A DNA stretch of 64,000 nt from CBDDLD01 sp965230605 (GTDB lineage Bacteria > Bacteroidota > Bacteroidia > Flavobacteriales > Flavobacteriaceae), in contig CBDDLD010000004.1 in the NCBI GenBank assembly GCA_965230605.1, forward strand, positions 2,914,001 through 2,978,000, written 5' to 3'. The stretch's first letter is position 1. Every line of letters starts with the position of its first letter. Below, piece by piece: positions 62,368 to 64,000 of the stretch. The translations under genes and the position numbers were made by a program. The notes under the pieces are model-generated. The model ran no database searches and was not told the DNA's origin. It worked only from the letters and a program-made list of their open reading frames with translations.

Positions 62368-62811
62368 TTATTTACTAATCATTTTTTTAACTCCAGAGAA
62401 TAACATGGTTAATGCCGCTACTACTATGAGAATGTAGAAGGCTGTTAAGCCCGCTCCAACCATATGTGATTGGCCTTCAGTTGCAAAACCTTCTTGAAGT
62501 TTGTACTGTGTAGGGTCACCTCCAGATACTACATATGATATAATAAGCACTGCAGCGAAGATTCCTACTCCTAGTAACGTATTCTTTAAAGATTTAGTGT
62601 TTGTAAATAGGTTTTTGACAACAAAAACTACTACAAATAAAAGCACTAATCCTAATATAATATAAGCTGCGTAAGCCATTGGGTCTACTAACCCAGCACT
62701 TTCACCACTCTTAATAGCGTCGTCTCCAGCAGAAATGATTCTGACTAAGAAAACAATACCAGCAAGACCAATAATAGCAGCTACTATTTTTAATATCTTG
62801 TGTAAATTCAT
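62368..62811 (-). CDS. Small four-helix membrane protein between exbB and exbD, function unknown
   Basis: Protein of 147 aa with predicted helices at about 7-26, 44-66, 77-95 and 116-142. The loops are short, apart from a periplasmic-like stretch with SGGDPTQYKLQEGFATEGQS. I recognise no family function. Its place between exbB (nine bases) and the first exbD (14 bases) strongly suggests a part of the energisation complex or its assembly. Confidence 0.8.
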   Translation of the reverse strand: MNLHKILKIVAAIIGLAGIVFLVRIISAGDDAIKSGESAGLVDPMAYAAYIILGLVLLFVVVFVVKNLFTNTKSLKNTLLGVGIFAAVLIISYVVSGGDPTQYKLQEGFATEGQSHMVGAGLTAFYILIVVAALTMLFSGVKKMISK

Positions 62812-62820
62812 AATTCGCTA

Positions 62821-63594
62821 TTATTTTTTGTGTCTTACTAATAAGTCCATTAATGTAATTGATGCATCTTCCATATCGTTAACAATGCTATCAATTTTTG
62901 CAATAATATAGTTATAGAATATTTGAAGTATAATCGCTACGATAAGACCGAATACCGTTGTTAAAAGTGCTACTTTAATACCTCCAGCAACAAGTGATGG
63001 TTGCATATCACCGGCAGCTTCAATCTTATCAAAGGCTTGAATCATACCAATTACAGTACCCATGAATCCTAACATTGGTGCTAATGCGATGAATAATGAA
63101 ATCCATGATACATTTTTCTCTAATTGTCCCATTTGAACACCTCCGTAAGCTACAACCGCTTTTTCAGCAGCATCAATGTCTTCGTCAGCTCTATCTAAAC
63201 CTTGATAGAATATAGAAGCAACAGGTCCTTTTGTATTTCTACATACTTCCTTAGCAGCTTCAATACCTCCAGATGCTAGAGCATCTTCTACATTCTGAGT
63301 TAATTTTTTAGTGTTGGTTGTTGAGAGGTTTAAAAAGATAATTCTTTCTATAGCAATGGCTAATCCAAGAATTAAACATAACAATACAATGCCCATGAAT
63401 CCTGGACCACCTTCAATAAATCGTTTCTTTAATTCTTGATGAAAACTCGTTTCTTCTGCAGGTGCAGAATTTTCATCTTGAGTTACAGTTGTAACAGTTG
63501 TAGTTGCTTCTGTTACCGCAGTTGTTGCATTTGCATTCACAGTTCCGATAGCCATTAAACATGTAATCGCTAGGATAGAAAATAATCTCTTCAT
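62821..63594 (-). CDS. exbB: ExbB/TolQ/MotA-family proton channel protein
   Basis: Protein of 257 aa. The N-terminus has a signal-like helix (about 1-24) and a Thr/Glu-rich stretch, an extension usual in Bacteroidota ExbB. Three core helices follow, with the family segments GGPGFMGIVLLCLILGLAIA, LAPMLGFMGTVIGMIQAF and GGIKVALLTTVFGLIVAI. It is the first gene of exbB-147aa-exbD-exbD. The complex should power TonB-dependent transport across the outer membrane. No tonB gene is visible here. Confidence 0.95.
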   Translation of the reverse strand: MKRLFSILAITCLMAIGTVNANATTAVTEATTTVTTVTQDENSAPAEETSFHQELKKRFIEGGPGFMGIVLLCLILGLAIAIERIIFLNLSTTNTKKLTQNVEDALASGGIEAAKEVCRNTKGPVASIFYQGLDRADEDIDAAEKAVVAYGGVQMGQLEKNVSWISLFIALAPMLGFMGTVIGMIQAFDKIEAAGDMQPSLVAGGIKVALLTTVFGLIVAIILQIFYNYIIAKIDSIVNDMEDASITLMDLLVRHKK

Positions 63595-63668
63595 TGTTCT
63601 TAATCTTAATTTTATTAGTTAAAGTGTTAAAGATAAAAAAAAAATGTAATTATGAATTAAAACTTCAG

Positions 63669-63756
63669 CAGAGAGGAAGGGATTCGAACCCTCGATACGC
63701 TTGTGACGTATACACACTTTCCAGGCGTGCGCCTTCGACCACTCGGCCACCTCTCT
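63669..63756 (-). tRNA. tRNA-Ser (anticodon GGA)
   Basis: On the minus strand an acceptor stem AGAGAGG/CCTCTCT, D arm, anticodon stem CACGC/GTGTG with loop CTGGAAA (GGA), a long variable arm (TACGTCACAAGCGTA hairpin) and T arm GAGGGTTCGAATCCCTT can be read. The discriminator is G, as in tRNA-Ser. CCA is not encoded. It reads UCC and UCU codons. Confidence 0.95.
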
Positions 63757-63827
63757 GTAGCTCTATAAAATTACAGGACGACAAATAACAAAAAAAACTT
63801 TAAACACTAAAATTTAAGACGTTAATT

Positions 63828-64000
63828 TTAGGTCATCTCGCCCCTTAGGGAGGCCTCAAAAATTGTACCGAAATCTTTAGTGTCGATTTCAGAACCAAGA
63901 AGATACATTAATTTGGTAATTGCAGCTTCAGTGGTCATATCTCTAGCAGATATTAATTCTATAGATTTTAATTGACTACTGGTTTCGTACTGCCCCATCA
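63828..64000 (-). CDS. L-asparaginase (type I-like), C-terminal fragment
   Basis: Only the last 57 residues are in the window; the rest lies beyond the right edge. The visible part has SARDMTTEAAITKLMYLLG, the typical C-terminal segment of bacterial L-asparaginases, where K and the following helix pack against the active site. The stop codon TAA is at 63828-63830. The frame is open to the edge. Fragment length limits certainty. Confidence 0.8.
   Translation of the reverse strand, partial: MGQYETSSQLKSIELISARDMTTEAAITKLMYLLGSEIDTKDFGTIFEASLRGEMT

Noticed and set aside
63594..63788. A 64-residue plus-strand frame with RGRDSNPRYACD
   Set aside because: It covers the tRNA-Ser gene; this peptide type is a well-known false translation of tRNA genes.

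Overview
The window reads as a chromosomal segment of a marine-type member of the Flavobacteriaceae (Bacteroidota). The evidence is an AT-rich sequence, an alternative complex III (act) operon continuous with cytochrome aa3 oxidase genes, promoters of the Bacteroidota form TTG-N19-TAnnTTTG, and many secreted lipoproteins and outer-membrane beta-barrels of families restricted to this phylum (GT117/DUF2723, DUF5916, DUF2490, DUF5686). The genus cannot be fixed from the sequence alone. I saw no rRNA genes, CRISPR arrays, insertion sequences, prophage genes or integrases; the layout is that of a compact, vertically inherited core genome.

Region by region: (1) 1-11127, minus strand: one respiratory operon actABCDEF-coxB-coxA, encoding the quinol:cytochrome c oxidoreductase (ACIII) and its partner oxidase; coxA runs off the left edge. 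(2) 11296-16208: a SPOR-domain protein on the plus strand, then the rimP-nusA-infB operon on the minus strand, which has a terminator-shaped hairpin in its leader. (3) 16363-21747: a tandem universal stress protein, tRNA-Gln, a GT117 membrane protein coupled to a polysaccharide deacetylase, and a thioredoxin-fold protein without cysteines. (4) 21857-35510: a divergent cluster that looks like a complete N-glycoprotein dismantling pathway. The minus arm holds GH20 hexosaminidase, CutC, a PNGase F-like amidase, GH2 beta-mannosidase and a metallophosphoesterase; the plus arm holds GH92 alpha-mannosidase, a FucP-type sugar transporter and glycosylasparaginase. It has no SusC/SusD pair. (5) 35507-46793: aldehyde dehydrogenase, a small secreted basic protein, DNA polymerase I, and several small or poorly characterised genes. 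(6) 46899-51133: translation genes rplM-rpsI, rpsB-tsf and pyrH-frr, with terminators and structured leaders. (7) 51199-59822: outer-membrane and RND/MMPL proteins, asnS, rpoN and an unusual OmpA-like protein. (8) 59891-64000: a PAP2-like membrane protein, a beta-barrel protein, an ExbB/ExbD energisation operon, tRNA-Ser and the end of an L-asparaginase gene.

How the genes fit together: in region 4, the PNGase F-like lipoprotein would release N-glycans from protein. GH92 would trim alpha-mannose, GH20 would remove beta-GlcNAc, and GH2 would cut the core beta-mannose. Glycosylasparaginase would split residual GlcNAc-Asn, and the FucP-type permease would import a freed sugar. The role of the embedded cutC gene is open. 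The observations I rate highest are this locus, a helix-hairpin-helix domain fused to the quinone-site subunit ActC, and the candidate attenuator in front of rimP-nusA-infB.
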